The translations under genes and the position numbers were made by a program. From positions 186,001 through 250,000 of the forward strand of contig JAGDZV010000003.1 in NCBI GenBank assembly GCA_049115495.1: a DNA stretch of 64,000 nt. Reading direction: 5' to 3'. Below the pieces are notes generated by a model, which saw nothing but the letters and a program-made list of their open reading frames with translations, searched no databases and was not told the DNA's origin. The first letter of the stretch is position 1. Every line of letters starts with the position of its first letter. The stretch is from JACPUW01 sp049115495 (lineage in GTDB: Bacteria > Bacteroidota > Bacteroidia > CAILMK01 > JACPUW01). This document shows, piece after piece, positions 50,659 to 60,536 of this stretch.

Positions 50659-51478
50659 CACTTTTTGGAGTTTCGTTACGTAAGAAAAATAGAATTGAAA
50701 GCATACTTATTAAATAGATGCTAGTCATAACAAAAGCCTGCGGTTTTTCTGAAATATCGAATTTGGTAAGTTTATCTAGAATTAAGATCGAGAACATTCG
50801 GTTTGATTCTGAACCAAGTAAAAGAGGTATTTCATAAGCTCCAAAAAAGAACACAAAATACAGGAGCATTAGCCTACTATTTTGTCTTAGCAAGATTGGA
50901 ATTTCAACTTTAAATACAGCTTGCATTTTACTTGAACCTAAAGACTCGCTCAATACTGTTAAATCCTTTAAATTAAATGATTTATAGATGTTTAAAAAGC
51001 TTATAATAAAAAAAGGAATACCCAAAAACAAGTGAGCCAAAAGGATGCCAACACCAGCATTTGAATTGATGACATTGGGGAATTCATTTGGAGCTGATAT
51101 TAAACCTATTTGGTAGCAAATCTTTGCAACAAAACCAGAGTCTGACCAGAAAGAAAAGAAAGCAAAAGCCACCACCACAGGTGCTATTATTAGTGGAAAA
51201 AACAGAAAGGTTTTCGTCTCTTTTTTATCCTTTAGTGAAAACAGAACCAACAGTGAAATTACAACTGTTAACAACACACCAAAACCTGCCTGCAAAGCAC
51301 TAAATACAATGGAACTCCAAAACGATTCTTGAACCAGAACTGCCGACCAATGTTCAACTGTAAATCCATGCGATGTAATACCAATAAACCCAAAACTATA
51401 AAGCAATGTATAGACCAAACCTGTTGCCAAAGGCAACAAAATCAGAGTAACAAATATGATCTTTGAAATGCGGAGCAC
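50651..51478 (-). CDS. ABC transporter permease 1 (binding-protein-dependent type)
   Basis: The 275-residue protein has six transmembrane helices and an EAA-like loop 'SESLGSSKMQAVFKVEIPIL', as in PotB/FbpB/ThiP-type permeases. GTG 51478 is the first possible start, since a TAA stands directly before it in frame. It opens the operon of five genes. No gene for a solute-binding protein precedes it. Upstream is a repeat-rich spacer. Confidence 0.85.
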   Translation of the reverse strand: MLRISKIIFVTLILLPLATGLVYTLLYSFGFIGITSHGFTVEHWSAVLVQESFWSSIVFSALQAGFGVLLTVVISLLVLFSLKDKKETKTFLFFPLIIAPVVVAFAFFSFWSDSGFVAKICYQIGLISAPNEFPNVINSNAGVGILLAHLFLGIPFFIISFLNIYKSFNLKDLTVLSESLGSSKMQAVFKVEIPILLRQNSRLMLLYFVFFFGAYEIPLLLGSESNRMFSILILDKLTKFDISEKPQAFVMTSIYLISMLSILFFLRNETPKSDA

Positions 51479-51535
51479 TTACACGAAAATAGGCTCCTTT
51501 TTCAGTTAAAAATTCGGATGCATAAAGGATGGGAT

Positions 51536-51607
51536 GAATGTTGAACCGAGGAACAAGGAATATCGATTTAAGAAATGTAAAACCGTAAAATGAGGAATGT
51601 AAAATTT
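51536..51607. repeat. Dispersed repeat R1
   Basis: It begins GAATGTTGAACCGAGGAACA and continues through AAGGAATATCGATTTAAG to AATGTAAAAT. It is shared over about 70 bases, with scattered differences, with R3 on the other side of the PKD gene, in the same orientation. Confidence 0.65.
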
Positions 51608-51620
51608 AAAAGGGCAAAAT

Positions 51621-51661
51621 GAATATTGAACCGTAGAATAAGGAATATTGATTGGAGAAAT
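51621..51661. repeat. Dispersed repeat R2 (partial)
   Basis: GAATATTGAACCGTAGAATA followed by AGGAATATTGATT matches the first 40 bases of R1 and R3. It directly follows R1. Confidence 0.6.
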
Positions 51662-51690
51662 CATAACAACTATTTTTAGACAAGATCTAT

Positions 51691-51738
51691 GTCCCAGCGG
51701 GACTAAACAACATAGGATAGTTCAGGAGAGCTATCTAC
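51691..51738. repeat. GTCCC element, copy 1
   Basis: A 48-base element that begins GTCCCAGCGGGAC (itself an imperfect dyad) and ends GAGAGCTATCTAC. It is identical to copy 2 at 42 of 48 positions. Confidence 0.65.
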
Positions 51739-51875
51739 CCGATATAATAATGCAAAACCGCAAAATGCTCAATGTAAAATGTAAAAGACCTTAGACCTAA
51801 GACAAACGATTCGGGTTCACGCGACAAAATTGAAATCAACTCGCGGCTTCTAAAAAACAAAAGGCAAAACCCAAA

Positions 51876-51923
51876 GTCCCAACGGGACGAAACAACTTAG
51901 GATAGTTCGTGAGAGCTATATAC
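51876..51923. repeat. GTCCC element, copy 2
   Basis: Begins GTCCCAACGGGAC and ends GAGAGCTATATAC, in direct orientation with copy 1, 137 bases after it. The short dyad at the head recalls REP-type intergenic elements. Confidence 0.65.
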
Positions 51924-51937
51924 ACTAGAAACAAGAA

Positions 51938-51962
51938 ACTCAAAACTCAAAACTCAAAACTT
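51938..51962. repeat. Short CTCAAAA tandem
   Basis: Three consecutive CTCAAAA heptamers, just before the 3' end of the PKD gene. Confidence 0.6.
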
Positions 51963-51995
51963 AATTTTCCAATCGACCATTTATGAGTATTGGGT

Positions 51996-54900
51996 TTATT
52001 CTTTCACGACCTTCAAGATCGCCGAATCACCTTCAATTTGAAGTTTTAAAAAGTAAATACTAGGTTGCCATCCCAGTGTGTTGATTGCTGCGTTTTGTGA
52101 ATTACAATTATCGGTTAAGATCAATTGGCCGAGTCCGTTGAACACTTCAATATGATTGATTACAGACTCAGATTGAATGTAAAGCTGAGATTTTATGGGG
52201 TTAGGGAATATTTCAATTGAGGAGTTGATGTGGTCTATTGAATTGCTATTGACCCATTGCGTTTTGCAGGTTTCAGAAACGCAAGATTCGTCAATCACTT
52301 TTAAACAAACTAAAATGCTGTCATAGTCAATTCCAAAGCTTGAGTGAATAATTCCTGGTGCCCCTTTAATTATGGCCAGTCCATTAACAATCCAAATGTA
52401 TTGGCTTGCCATAGTGTCTTCAGGAACGAATTTTAACCACCCAATTCCTTGATCTCTATGCGTTGTAAAGGCTGAATTTGGTGCACCAGGCATTTCAAGT
52501 TCAACCCTGCCACCTTCAGGAAAACCATCACTACAATTTTTATATTCTTGCTTGCTTGAATCATAAACTGAGCTACTGGCCACCTGATTTAAGTAAAAAT
52601 CTCCCCAGTAGGGTAATTTAAAACTGAATGAATCGATATTAGCATTGGTCTTACCAATTTGATTTCCATTCAAATACCAATAGAGCTCTTTTGCATTTTG
52701 AGACTGGTTTAACAATACGATTTCTCTCTTGTTACAAGTATCTTTTAAGTTTTCTAATTTAAAACTTGCGGTTGGCCCTAATATATTATATGAAATTGGT
52801 GGAGCGTGCAATTCGCAATTATATTCATCAATTACCCTTAATCCAATTTCATATCCACCGGCGTTTGTTGGCAACCAATTAAAAGTTGAGCTTGTGTCTT
52901 GCAACTTACCATTCACAAACCATTTATATCGCTTAATATTCGTGTTATTGCCTTTAAACTCATGATAGTTAAAGTCTATGCAATGCAGAATTGAATCGCT
53001 ATTGCTAGTAATTCGGGGTTTTGTATTGTAAACCGTTATTGGTGAGCGGGTTTTATAACGTTGCCAAAAGCCTGTGCTATCTCGCAGATACATCCAAGGT
53101 TGGTACACACCTGCCCTAGCATACTTCCAATTAACCTTGCTTCCATAAGCATCAAAGACCAAATCTTCATCAAAATCCCAAGCAATTTGCTCTTCATAAT
53201 CAGGTAATTCATAATTTGGATTCTGTTGCCATTTTATACGTTTTGGTGCTTTAAAGCCTTTGGTGAAGAAGGATGAATCAGAAAAATACCATTCTGGGTA
53301 TCGGTTTTTTATCCATTGTCTACCATAAACTGAATCTCTTATATCACGACCTATAAACCTATGGTAATAGTCATGGGGAGCAGATTTAATCCAGTAAAAC
53401 CCTCCACCTAAAAACTCAATGCTATCATTTATACACACCAATGGAGTATCGATATTAAAAATCGATTTGAAATCATGATTGATGAATTCTGAATAAAAGT
53501 CAAAGCAAGAATTGGCATTTTTAAAATCTTTGGGTCTCTGCGTTGGATGCACATTCAATTGAAAGTTGCTCTTTGAGCTGATCTTGAATTCTAAGTCTTG
53601 TTTAAATTCTTTTTGGATGTTAAAGGAGTCTCTAAAAGCTTGTGTGTACCATGTGCTTTTTCTCCACGGCTTGTTTTCAAAAAGAATCACTTCTATTTTG
53701 CTCGTTGAGTCTAAAAATCGGGATTCATCATTTAATCTCACTTTCAATAAAAATGAATCGGATAGTGACTCAACCTCGTAATTTATGGATACGTCAGGAA
53801 CTGGGTGATTCACCCATTTATAATTCTCAATAAAAAGGGTGTCGTAATAATCACCAACCTTAATTATGGCTCCAATGGTTTTCCAACCGCCGGTTTTGTA
53901 ATTATAGCCGTATCGGTAGGTTTTTAAAGAATCTCGGCTAATCCAATCGCAGGTTCTAAGGATGGTATCTCTAAAATGACCGCCTACCAAATACCTGTAG
54001 TGAATTGAGTCGCATTGTTCATCGGCATCTAAAACCATCCAATAATTTTCAATATCATTTTCATCAAAAGGTAAACCACCAAAATCAGGCTTTTGATCTG
54101 AGTATTGATTCGTGCAATTGTAGCCTTCTATTCTAAATCCATAATCGCCTTCTCCCCTTCTTATTTTAGCATTTTGCTGGTTCCAATTTAATGCATTGCC
54201 TTTGCTATTGGTCAATTTGAGCTTTTGCATGTTGATGGTTATGGTATCAAAATCCACACAATTGCAAACGGTATCAATAACCTTTAAAATTGGACTGTAA
54301 ACTCCCATCTTGTTGTACATGTGTTTTGGAGCAACTTCAGTTGAATAAGCACAACGCACATTTGGATTAGCAACAGTTGAAGTACAAGCCTTAGCCGTTG
54401 GATCATCAAAAAACCATAAATACTGTATTGAATCACTTGCCCAAGGATAATTTGGGTTTCTTGCTTTATCAGGAAACTCACCGGGCACATTATCCCATGC
54501 ATACCTGAGTGCAAGTGGTTTTTCATTTCGCTTTTTACCAAATGTGCGGTACTTGATGCTGTTGTTGGTAAAGTTCACCAAATTAAAAGGCGCAGGATGA
54601 TAAAGGTCAGAATCATGCATGTTGTGCTTATATTTTCTGCCCTTTGCAGGATGATATATTGTGGTTGTTGGCATTGATTCATTAAAGTTCACATAACCAG
54701 AATCAATCACTCTATAATCTTGATAAATGAGTTGATATGAAGTTGGTGTAAGAGTGTAAACAGGTTTAAGAATGGTATCTCCACCACAAGCATTTTCAAT
54801 GGCATAGCTTGTTTTCATTGGGGCATTAAAGTATTGTGGAATGCTGTCAACCACAAATGGATTTACCTTCTCAATTTGCCAATATGGAATTGAGTCAATC

Positions 54901-56177
54901 CCTTTTCTAGCCCTATCAAAATGATTTTTTTGCTTTTTCCTTAGCCAGGCTGTATCAATAGGTCTAATGTCAACAAAGCTGTTTTTAATTTCATTCCGCT
55001 GAATTTTGGCCATTGGCCCCTTTATCTTAACAAAACAAATGGTGGTGTCTTTGGGCAGAGCCGGTGGCTCCAGCACCCAGAAGTTGACATTATAATAGCC
55101 TGGATATGAGAATTTATGCTTTGGGCTCCACGATTCTTTGTTTTCATTAAACCGAACACCTTTTATTGAATCACCAAAATTCCATTGAAGTTGTGTAGCA
55201 TTTGGTCGTAGCTGCATGTTGAAGGTAATTTCATTCTTAGAAAAGCAAGGCGTATCTGGAACCCATGTAATATCGAATCTAAATGTTAGTTGCCTTATTT
55301 CATCTTTTAAAACAAGCGAATCCATGCAGCCGTTTATATGTGTTACATGAAGCATGGGTGAAGAATATCCATCATTAGAGATTTCTACATCAAATGATTC
55401 CCAGTGATCTTCAATATCTTTTTTGTAAAAGGTATCTGCTCTGTTTCGCCATCTATTCCAGGAGTGCGATTTGCTCCAATCCCAATACCAAATCCATCTA
55501 GAAACTTCTGAAGTATCGATCTCAGATTTATTTTTAAAAGTGTAAGTGCTACCAACTTCATGTTGATCGGTGCCTAAAACTTTAAAATTAACTTCAAAGG
55601 GCTCAAAAACTTTAACCTTTCTAACGGCTTTTGCCCAACAACCATTTTCAATTCTGCTTTCGAGCTCAACCGTATATTCTCCTGGTTTTAAATAGGCTTT
55701 CTCCACATTTTGAGCGTTCATTTTTGTACCATCACCAAAACTCCAGCTCCAATTGGTAATTTTTCTTTTGTTCTGGTCTTGCCAAGGCCCCTTAAACTGA
55801 AAAGTATCACCAAAACAAAGAGAATCGGCAGTATGGTTGATGATATTAGAGCTAGGAATGGGTAAAACCTTTATGCGATCACCCTTAAAGTTTTTAACTG
55901 AATTTCCTTTTTCTTTTACTTGTAATTGCGGTTCAAAACTTCCTTCATTTTGGTAGAAATAGCGATGCTTTTTGTAGTCGAACTGTTTGGTGATTTCAAC
56001 TTCTTTTCCATCTCCAAACTTCAGCAAAACGCTTTCATAACTTGAAATGCTTTTCGGTAGATCAATTGAGAAGTCAATTGGGCTTTTGGCGCAAACTTCT
56101 GACTTGCTAATATCGAGTGATTGTCCATTTGCAGCGAAAGCCATTACCCAAATAATGCCTAATATTTTCCATTTCAT
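51996..56177 (-). CDS. Giant PKD-domain T9SS surface protein
   Basis: From ATG 56177 the protein has about 1393 residues, a signal peptide (ends near FAANGQ) and several PKD-type domains marked by 'WSWSFGDGTKMN', 'LQWNFGDS' and 'AWDFDEDLVF'. It is unusually rich in Trp, Tyr and Asp, and ends in a type A sorting domain ('IEIFPNPIKSQLYIQS' to 'YFLKLQIEGDSAILKVVKE'). It should be exported by T9SS and displayed on the surface. The frame extends 11 codons further upstream without a better signal. Related direct repeats flank the gene on both sides (R1/R2 and R3). Confidence 0.8.
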   Translation of the reverse strand: MKWKILGIIWVMAFAANGQSLDISKSEVCAKSPIDFSIDLPKSISSYESVLLKFGDGKEVEITKQFDYKKHRYFYQNEGSFEPQLQVKEKGNSVKNFKGDRIKVLPIPSSNIINHTADSLCFGDTFQFKGPWQDQNKRKITNWSWSFGDGTKMNAQNVEKAYLKPGEYTVELESRIENGCWAKAVRKVKVFEPFEVNFKVLGTDQHEVGSTYTFKNKSEIDTSEVSRWIWYWDWSKSHSWNRWRNRADTFYKKDIEDHWESFDVEISNDGYSSPMLHVTHINGCMDSLVLKDEIRQLTFRFDITWVPDTPCFSKNEITFNMQLRPNATQLQWNFGDSIKGVRFNENKESWSPKHKFSYPGYYNVNFWVLEPPALPKDTTICFVKIKGPMAKIQRNEIKNSFVDIRPIDTAWLRKKQKNHFDRARKGIDSIPYWQIEKVNPFVVDSIPQYFNAPMKTSYAIENACGGDTILKPVYTLTPTSYQLIYQDYRVIDSGYVNFNESMPTTTIYHPAKGRKYKHNMHDSDLYHPAPFNLVNFTNNSIKYRTFGKKRNEKPLALRYAWDNVPGEFPDKARNPNYPWASDSIQYLWFFDDPTAKACTSTVANPNVRCAYSTEVAPKHMYNKMGVYSPILKVIDTVCNCVDFDTITINMQKLKLTNSKGNALNWNQQNAKIRRGEGDYGFRIEGYNCTNQYSDQKPDFGGLPFDENDIENYWMVLDADEQCDSIHYRYLVGGHFRDTILRTCDWISRDSLKTYRYGYNYKTGGWKTIGAIIKVGDYYDTLFIENYKWVNHPVPDVSINYEVESLSDSFLLKVRLNDESRFLDSTSKIEVILFENKPWRKSTWYTQAFRDSFNIQKEFKQDLEFKISSKSNFQLNVHPTQRPKDFKNANSCFDFYSEFINHDFKSIFNIDTPLVCINDSIEFLGGGFYWIKSAPHDYYHRFIGRDIRDSVYGRQWIKNRYPEWYFSDSSFFTKGFKAPKRIKWQQNPNYELPDYEEQIAWDFDEDLVFDAYGSKVNWKYARAGVYQPWMYLRDSTGFWQRYKTRSPITVYNTKPRITSNSDSILHCIDFNYHEFKGNNTNIKRYKWFVNGKLQDTSSTFNWLPTNAGGYEIGLRVIDEYNCELHAPPISYNILGPTASFKLENLKDTCNKREIVLLNQSQNAKELYWYLNGNQIGKTNANIDSFSFKLPYWGDFYLNQVASSSVYDSSKQEYKNCSDGFPEGGRVELEMPGAPNSAFTTHRDQGIGWLKFVPEDTMASQYIWIVNGLAIIKGAPGIIHSSFGIDYDSILVCLKVIDESCVSETCKTQWVNSNSIDHINSSIEIFPNPIKSQLYIQSESVINHIEVFNGLGQLILTDNCNSQNAAINTLGWQPSIYFLKLQIEGDSAILKVVKE

Positions 56178-56256
56178 GCTTGGTGCAAGATAGCCAAAAG
56201 CTATTTTCAAGTATTTGAAATCAAAATGAATTTGATTGGTAAAAAATCGATAATAT

Positions 56257-56328
56257 GAATATCGAACCGCAGAACAAGGAATGACGATTTAAGAAATTTA
56301 AAACCGAAAAATGTTGAATGTAAAATGT
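56257..56328. repeat. Dispersed repeat R3
   Basis: Begins GAATATCGAACCGCAGAACA and runs to TTGAATGTAAAATGT. It is the upstream partner of R1 and lies between the PKD gene start and the helicase gene end. Confidence 0.65.
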
Positions 56329-56461
56329 AAAAATATTTTGGTTGAAGAATCCCAAGGCTAAAGCCATTAGGCTATGTCATAGATAACCGGCTAAGATTTT
56401 TTAATCTTCAACATTTTAACCTTTTAACCAACTAAGAAATCTAAAACCAATAATCCAAAAT

Positions 56462-57832
56462 CTAAAATAATTTCAACGCCCCTTCTCCCAAAAATCCCCT
56501 TTCATAAGCCGCAGATACTTTTCGGTCAACTATAACTTCTGCCGGACTCAGTTTTTGACGCAAGGCCATACCTCTTAAACTACGGCAGCGACTTAACGCC
56601 ACATACAATTGTCCATGAGCAAAAGTGCCCCTTCCAATGTCAATTATGGCCTTATCAAAGGTTAAGCCTTGGCTTTTGTGAATGGTTATTGCCCAGGCCA
56701 ACTTGATGGGAAATTGCGTAAAACTGCCCAATATCTCTTGATCAATTTTACCTTTCTCTAAATCCCATTTGTATTTTTTGTTTTCCCACTCATGTGGTTC
56801 CAGTTGGTATTGCTCACCGTTTTCAAGCAAAACATCAACGGTATCGTTGCTCAGCGCCACTACTTTTGCTAGTGTGCCATTTACCCAACGGCCTTCAAAA
56901 TCATTTCTAATAAAGATTATTTGCGCTCCTATCTTGAGTTTCAACTCATATTCAGTGGGTAAACTATTGGTTGGAAAATCACCGTCAATCAATCCTTCGT
57001 AGGTATAGTAATCGCCTTCAAGCTTTTCAAGACGACTTTTATTAATCTTATCAGCAATTTTGTTGGTAGTACAAAGCGTAATGATGTAATCTTTATTCTC
57101 TGGCTGATAACGAGGATAAAAACGTGTATTGAGAATATTTACGTCCTTATCAAAGCAATCATTTAGCCTGATTTTATTTAGAACGTTAAGAAATACGTCG
57201 TCATTTTGCCGGTAAACTTTTTGAAGCTCTATCATTTCAATGTATCGGCGGCTAAAAGCCATTGCATCAAAAAAATAAGGCGATGGATACAAGTATGAGA
57301 TTACTTCTTTTGATTCGTCATTTACCACAGGTGGCAATTGAAATGGATCACCAATTAATACTATTTGTTTACCGCCGAAGGCTACATCTTTCACCCCTGT
57401 ATTTAGCGCCAAACTATAGTGAATTGCATCAAGCAGGTCTGCCCTAACCATTGAAATCTCATCGATTATGATGGTATCCACGTTTTTTACCACATCAAGC
57501 TGATAAGAGTCTTTTCTAAACCTTCTTATCTCTTTATCTCCGGGCAAAATGGGTCGTAAGGGAAAACCGAAAAATGAATGAATCGTTTGGCCCCCTGCAT
57601 TTATGGCACTAATGCCTGAAGGGGCTAAGATCAAAATCTTCTTCTTTGTAAACTTTTTAAAGAGCTTAATTAGCGTTGATTTACCCGTTCCGGCCTTTCC
57701 TGTTAAAAATAAAGACCTTGAAGTTTTCTCCATAAAGAACAAGGTACGCAAAAACTCGGCGTTGTCTTTATCAAGCCCTGGGTAAATTTCTTCAAGCTCG
57801 TTGAATGATTTTTCGGGAAGTAAAGTCTCCAT
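56462..57832 (-). CDS. PIF1/RecD-like superfamily 1 helicase
   Basis: The 456-residue protein has Walker A GKAGTGKST (45-53), 'ILAPSGISAINAGGQTIHSFF', Walker B IIIDEISM, motif III 'IGDPFQLPP', and a C-terminal UvrD-like segment with 'AITIHKSQGLTFDKAIID' and 'YVALSRCRS'. These are the motifs of Pif1-like 5'-3' DNA helicases found in many Bacteroidota. It probably resolves DNA structures or R-loops. It stands alone, divergent from the PIG-L gene. Confidence 0.9.
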   Translation of the reverse strand: METLLPEKSFNELEEIYPGLDKDNAEFLRTLFFMEKTSRSLFLTGKAGTGKSTLIKLFKKFTKKKILILAPSGISAINAGGQTIHSFFGFPLRPILPGDKEIRRFRKDSYQLDVVKNVDTIIIDEISMVRADLLDAIHYSLALNTGVKDVAFGGKQIVLIGDPFQLPPVVNDESKEVISYLYPSPYFFDAMAFSRRYIEMIELQKVYRQNDDVFLNVLNKIRLNDCFDKDVNILNTRFYPRYQPENKDYIITLCTTNKIADKINKSRLEKLEGDYYTYEGLIDGDFPTNSLPTEYELKLKIGAQIIFIRNDFEGRWVNGTLAKVVALSNDTVDVLLENGEQYQLEPHEWENKKYKWDLEKGKIDQEILGSFTQFPIKLAWAITIHKSQGLTFDKAIIDIGRGTFAHGQLYVALSRCRSLRGMALRQKLSPAEVIVDRKVSAAYERGFLGEGALKLF

Positions 57833-57953
57833 TCATGGTCAAAAATCGACATTAATAATCCGTTTAAACATCAAGACTTTCCACGCAATTGAACATTACA
57901 AGTTTAGTTTCGTTTTTTTGCCATCTCAAAACACATAAGAACAAATACTCAAC

Positions 57954-60455
57954 ATGGGAATAAAAATTAGATTGTGTTTAATGGCTGCTTTAATTCTAAG
58001 CATTGGCAGCTTAAAAGCTCAAGACCATTTAGAAGTAAGCGCATCAGAAATTCTTCACGATATTAAAGGACTGAAAACCGTTGGTAGTGCGCTCTATTTG
58101 GCCGCACACCCTGATGATGAAAACACTAAGGTGATCAGCTATTTGGCAAACCACATGCAGTTAAAAACATCTTATTTAGCATTAACTCGCGGAGACGGTG
58201 GTCAAAACTTGATTGGTACTGAAATAAGCGAAGCCCTTGGCGTTGTTAGAACACAAGAACTTTTAAAAGCTAGGAGTATTGATGGCGGTACTCAATATTT
58301 TACCCGTGCAGTTGATTTTGGTTATTCAAAGAATCCTACCGAAACATTTGACAAATGGCAACGCGATGAAGTGCTAAAAGATGTGGTTTGGGTTATAAGA
58401 GAAGTAAGACCTGATATCATAATTACACGCTTTCCGCCTGACGAACGCGCTGGTCATGGTCATCACACAGCTTCGGCCATGTTAGCCATAGAAGCCCTAA
58501 AGCAGGCAAATAATCCAAAATTTAAGTTTAATGATTCTAGAGATGGAAAAAGGGAACCATGGAAAGTGCACCGCGTGGTTTGGAATACTTCAATTTGGTG
58601 GTTTAAGAGGTACGGAGTTGATATAAACGAAAATGAACTGTATAAAATTGATGTTGGGGGCTACAACCCTCTACTAGGAGAATCATATAATTCAATTGCG
58701 TCAAAAGCACGAAGCAGTCATAGAAGCCAAGGCTTTGGAGATATAATTGACCGCGGAAACTATCCTGAGTACTTTCAACACCTTACAGGCGACAGTGCTA
58801 AAAATAACATTTTTGAAGACCTGGACTTTACTTGGGAAAGGTTTGGTGCTTACAACATGGCTCAAAAGGCCGATAAACTAATAACCCAAATTGCCGAAGG
58901 ATTTAAAGTAAATCATCCTGAAAAAAGTATAGATGATTTAATTAGACTGAAAAAATTTGTAAAAGATATTAATGATCAAAACTGGCAAAACAATCTAACG
59001 CAAAGAATTGACGAAATCATTGCGCAATGTGCTGGTTTGTATTTCGAAGTTTTGGTAGATAGATATTACGCCTGTGATGGGGATTCAGTTACCTTTTCTC
59101 TAAACGCAGTAAAACGAAATAACTGCTTGGTAAAAACAAAGTTTATTGACTTTGGCGAGTTTACATACCACATTGAAGAACCTACCGAATTAAATGATAA
59201 TGTTTATACGCAGGTGGTGAGTCGCAAAATAAAAATTGACGCGGCAGAATACGGATATTCAAACCCATATTGGCTAGAGAAACCACAAAAGAATGGTATG
59301 TGGGATATTGAAAACCGAGAATTGATTGGATTAGCTGAGAAACGTCCTTTTCAAAATGCCACGGCACTTTTTGAGGTAAACGATGAGACCATAGAGATTA
59401 AAGTTCCTATTTCTTATAAATGGGAAGACAGAGCCCTTGGGGAATTACGAAGACCTTTTGAGATAAGACCTAAAGTAAGCATCAATTTTGATCAAGATGT
59501 ATTGGTTGCGCAAGCCGGTAAATCTGTTCAAGTTGATGTAAGCTTAATAGCCAATACGGAAAACGCTAGTGGCAAATTCACTCTAATAGCGCCAAGTGGA
59601 TGGCAAATAGTTCCTAACACCATAAATTTTGCAAGTGAATATCGTGGCGAAGTGGTTCCATATACTTTTACACTCACGCCTTCCAAAACGGCTAAGTCAG
59701 GCGAGTTAAATGCACAGGTAAATGAAGAAAGTGGCACTTATACCCAAAGTCTAATTGAGATTGAACATGATCATATCCCTTCTCAGGTAATGATGCCAAA
59801 GGCAAAATGTAAATTGGTGTATGTTGATGTGGCCACTAACAATCAAAAGGTTGCATACTTAATGGGTGCTGGTGATGAAGTGCCAAATGCCCTTGAGCAA
59901 TTGGGTTATCAAGTTGACCTTTTAGATCCTGAAAATATTACCATGGCCTTATTGAATAAATACGAAACTGTAATGGTGGGTGTAAGAGCATATAATACCA
60001 TTGATAACATAATGAATATTCATAATCTACTTATGGAATACGTTAAAGAAGGTGGTAAAGTAATATCTCAATACAACACATCATATGCGCTGAAAAACAA
60101 GCAAGTAGGGCCTTTCGGGCTTGAACCTGCTAGAGCGCGTATAACAGATGAAAACGCACCTTTAAGTATTTTGGAACCAAAGCATCCAATATTTAATTCG
60201 CCTAATAAAATTTCAACCAAAGATTTTGATAACTGGGTACAAGAGAGAGGCCTTTATTTCCCTACTGAGTTTCCTGAAGAATATACACCCCTGCTTGAAG
60301 GAAATGATAAAGATGAGGAGCCATTAAATGGAATGCTATTGGTAACTGAGTATGGTAAAGGACAATTCGTTTACACTACACTCTCGTTTTTTAGAGAATT
60401 ACCTGCTGGTGTTCCAGGTGCTTACCGATTGATGGTAAACCTAGTGGAGTATTAA
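57954..60455 (+). CDS. Secreted PIG-L-family deacetylase
   Basis: The 833-residue protein has a signal peptide (ends near LKAQ) and an N-terminal PIG-L/LmbE domain with the zinc motif AHPDDE (His52, Asp54, Asp55) and GHGHHTAS. After a linker comes a beta-sandwich region and a C-terminal flavodoxin or amidotransferase-like segment ('VDLLDPENITMALLNKYETVMVG', 'YVKEGGKVISQYNTS'). Family members remove N-acetyl groups from GlcNAc-containing substrates. The periplasmic location suggests wall, glycan or mucin-type substrates. It is upstream of a sodium/solute symporter, which may import the product. Confidence 0.85.
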   Translation: MGIKIRLCLMAALILSIGSLKAQDHLEVSASEILHDIKGLKTVGSALYLAAHPDDENTKVISYLANHMQLKTSYLALTRGDGGQNLIGTEISEALGVVRTQELLKARSIDGGTQYFTRAVDFGYSKNPTETFDKWQRDEVLKDVVWVIREVRPDIIITRFPPDERAGHGHHTASAMLAIEALKQANNPKFKFNDSRDGKREPWKVHRVVWNTSIWWFKRYGVDINENELYKIDVGGYNPLLGESYNSIASKARSSHRSQGFGDIIDRGNYPEYFQHLTGDSAKNNIFEDLDFTWERFGAYNMAQKADKLITQIAEGFKVNHPEKSIDDLIRLKKFVKDINDQNWQNNLTQRIDEIIAQCAGLYFEVLVDRYYACDGDSVTFSLNAVKRNNCLVKTKFIDFGEFTYHIEEPTELNDNVYTQVVSRKIKIDAAEYGYSNPYWLEKPQKNGMWDIENRELIGLAEKRPFQNATALFEVNDETIEIKVPISYKWEDRALGELRRPFEIRPKVSINFDQDVLVAQAGKSVQVDVSLIANTENASGKFTLIAPSGWQIVPNTINFASEYRGEVVPYTFTLTPSKTAKSGELNAQVNEESGTYTQSLIEIEHDHIPSQVMMPKAKCKLVYVDVATNNQKVAYLMGAGDEVPNALEQLGYQVDLLDPENITMALLNKYETVMVGVRAYNTIDNIMNIHNLLMEYVKEGGKVISQYNTSYALKNKQVGPFGLEPARARITDENAPLSILEPKHPIFNSPNKISTKDFDNWVQERGLYFPTEFPEEYTPLLEGNDKDEEPLNGMLLVTEYGKGQFVYTTLSFFRELPAGVPGAYRLMVNLVEY

Positions 60456-60536
60456 AGAAATAAATAAAAAGTAACTAGTAACCAGTTTAGGCAAATTACT
60501 CATTGCTAATTTCTAGTCACTTGAAAGTTGAAGATT

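Larger units (their letters stand above)
51479..51995. other. Repeat-rich intergenic spacer
   Basis: These 517 bases carry no gene-like frame. They contain two copies of one dispersed repeat (R1, R2), two copies of a second, GTCCC-containing element, and a short CTCAAAA tandem near the end. The spacer separates the ABC operon promoter from the 3' end of the PKD gene. I do not see a good terminator. Confidence 0.7.

Noticed and set aside
51938..51962. CRISPR-like tandem
   Set aside because: The three units are seven bases long without spacers, so it is a simple tandem.
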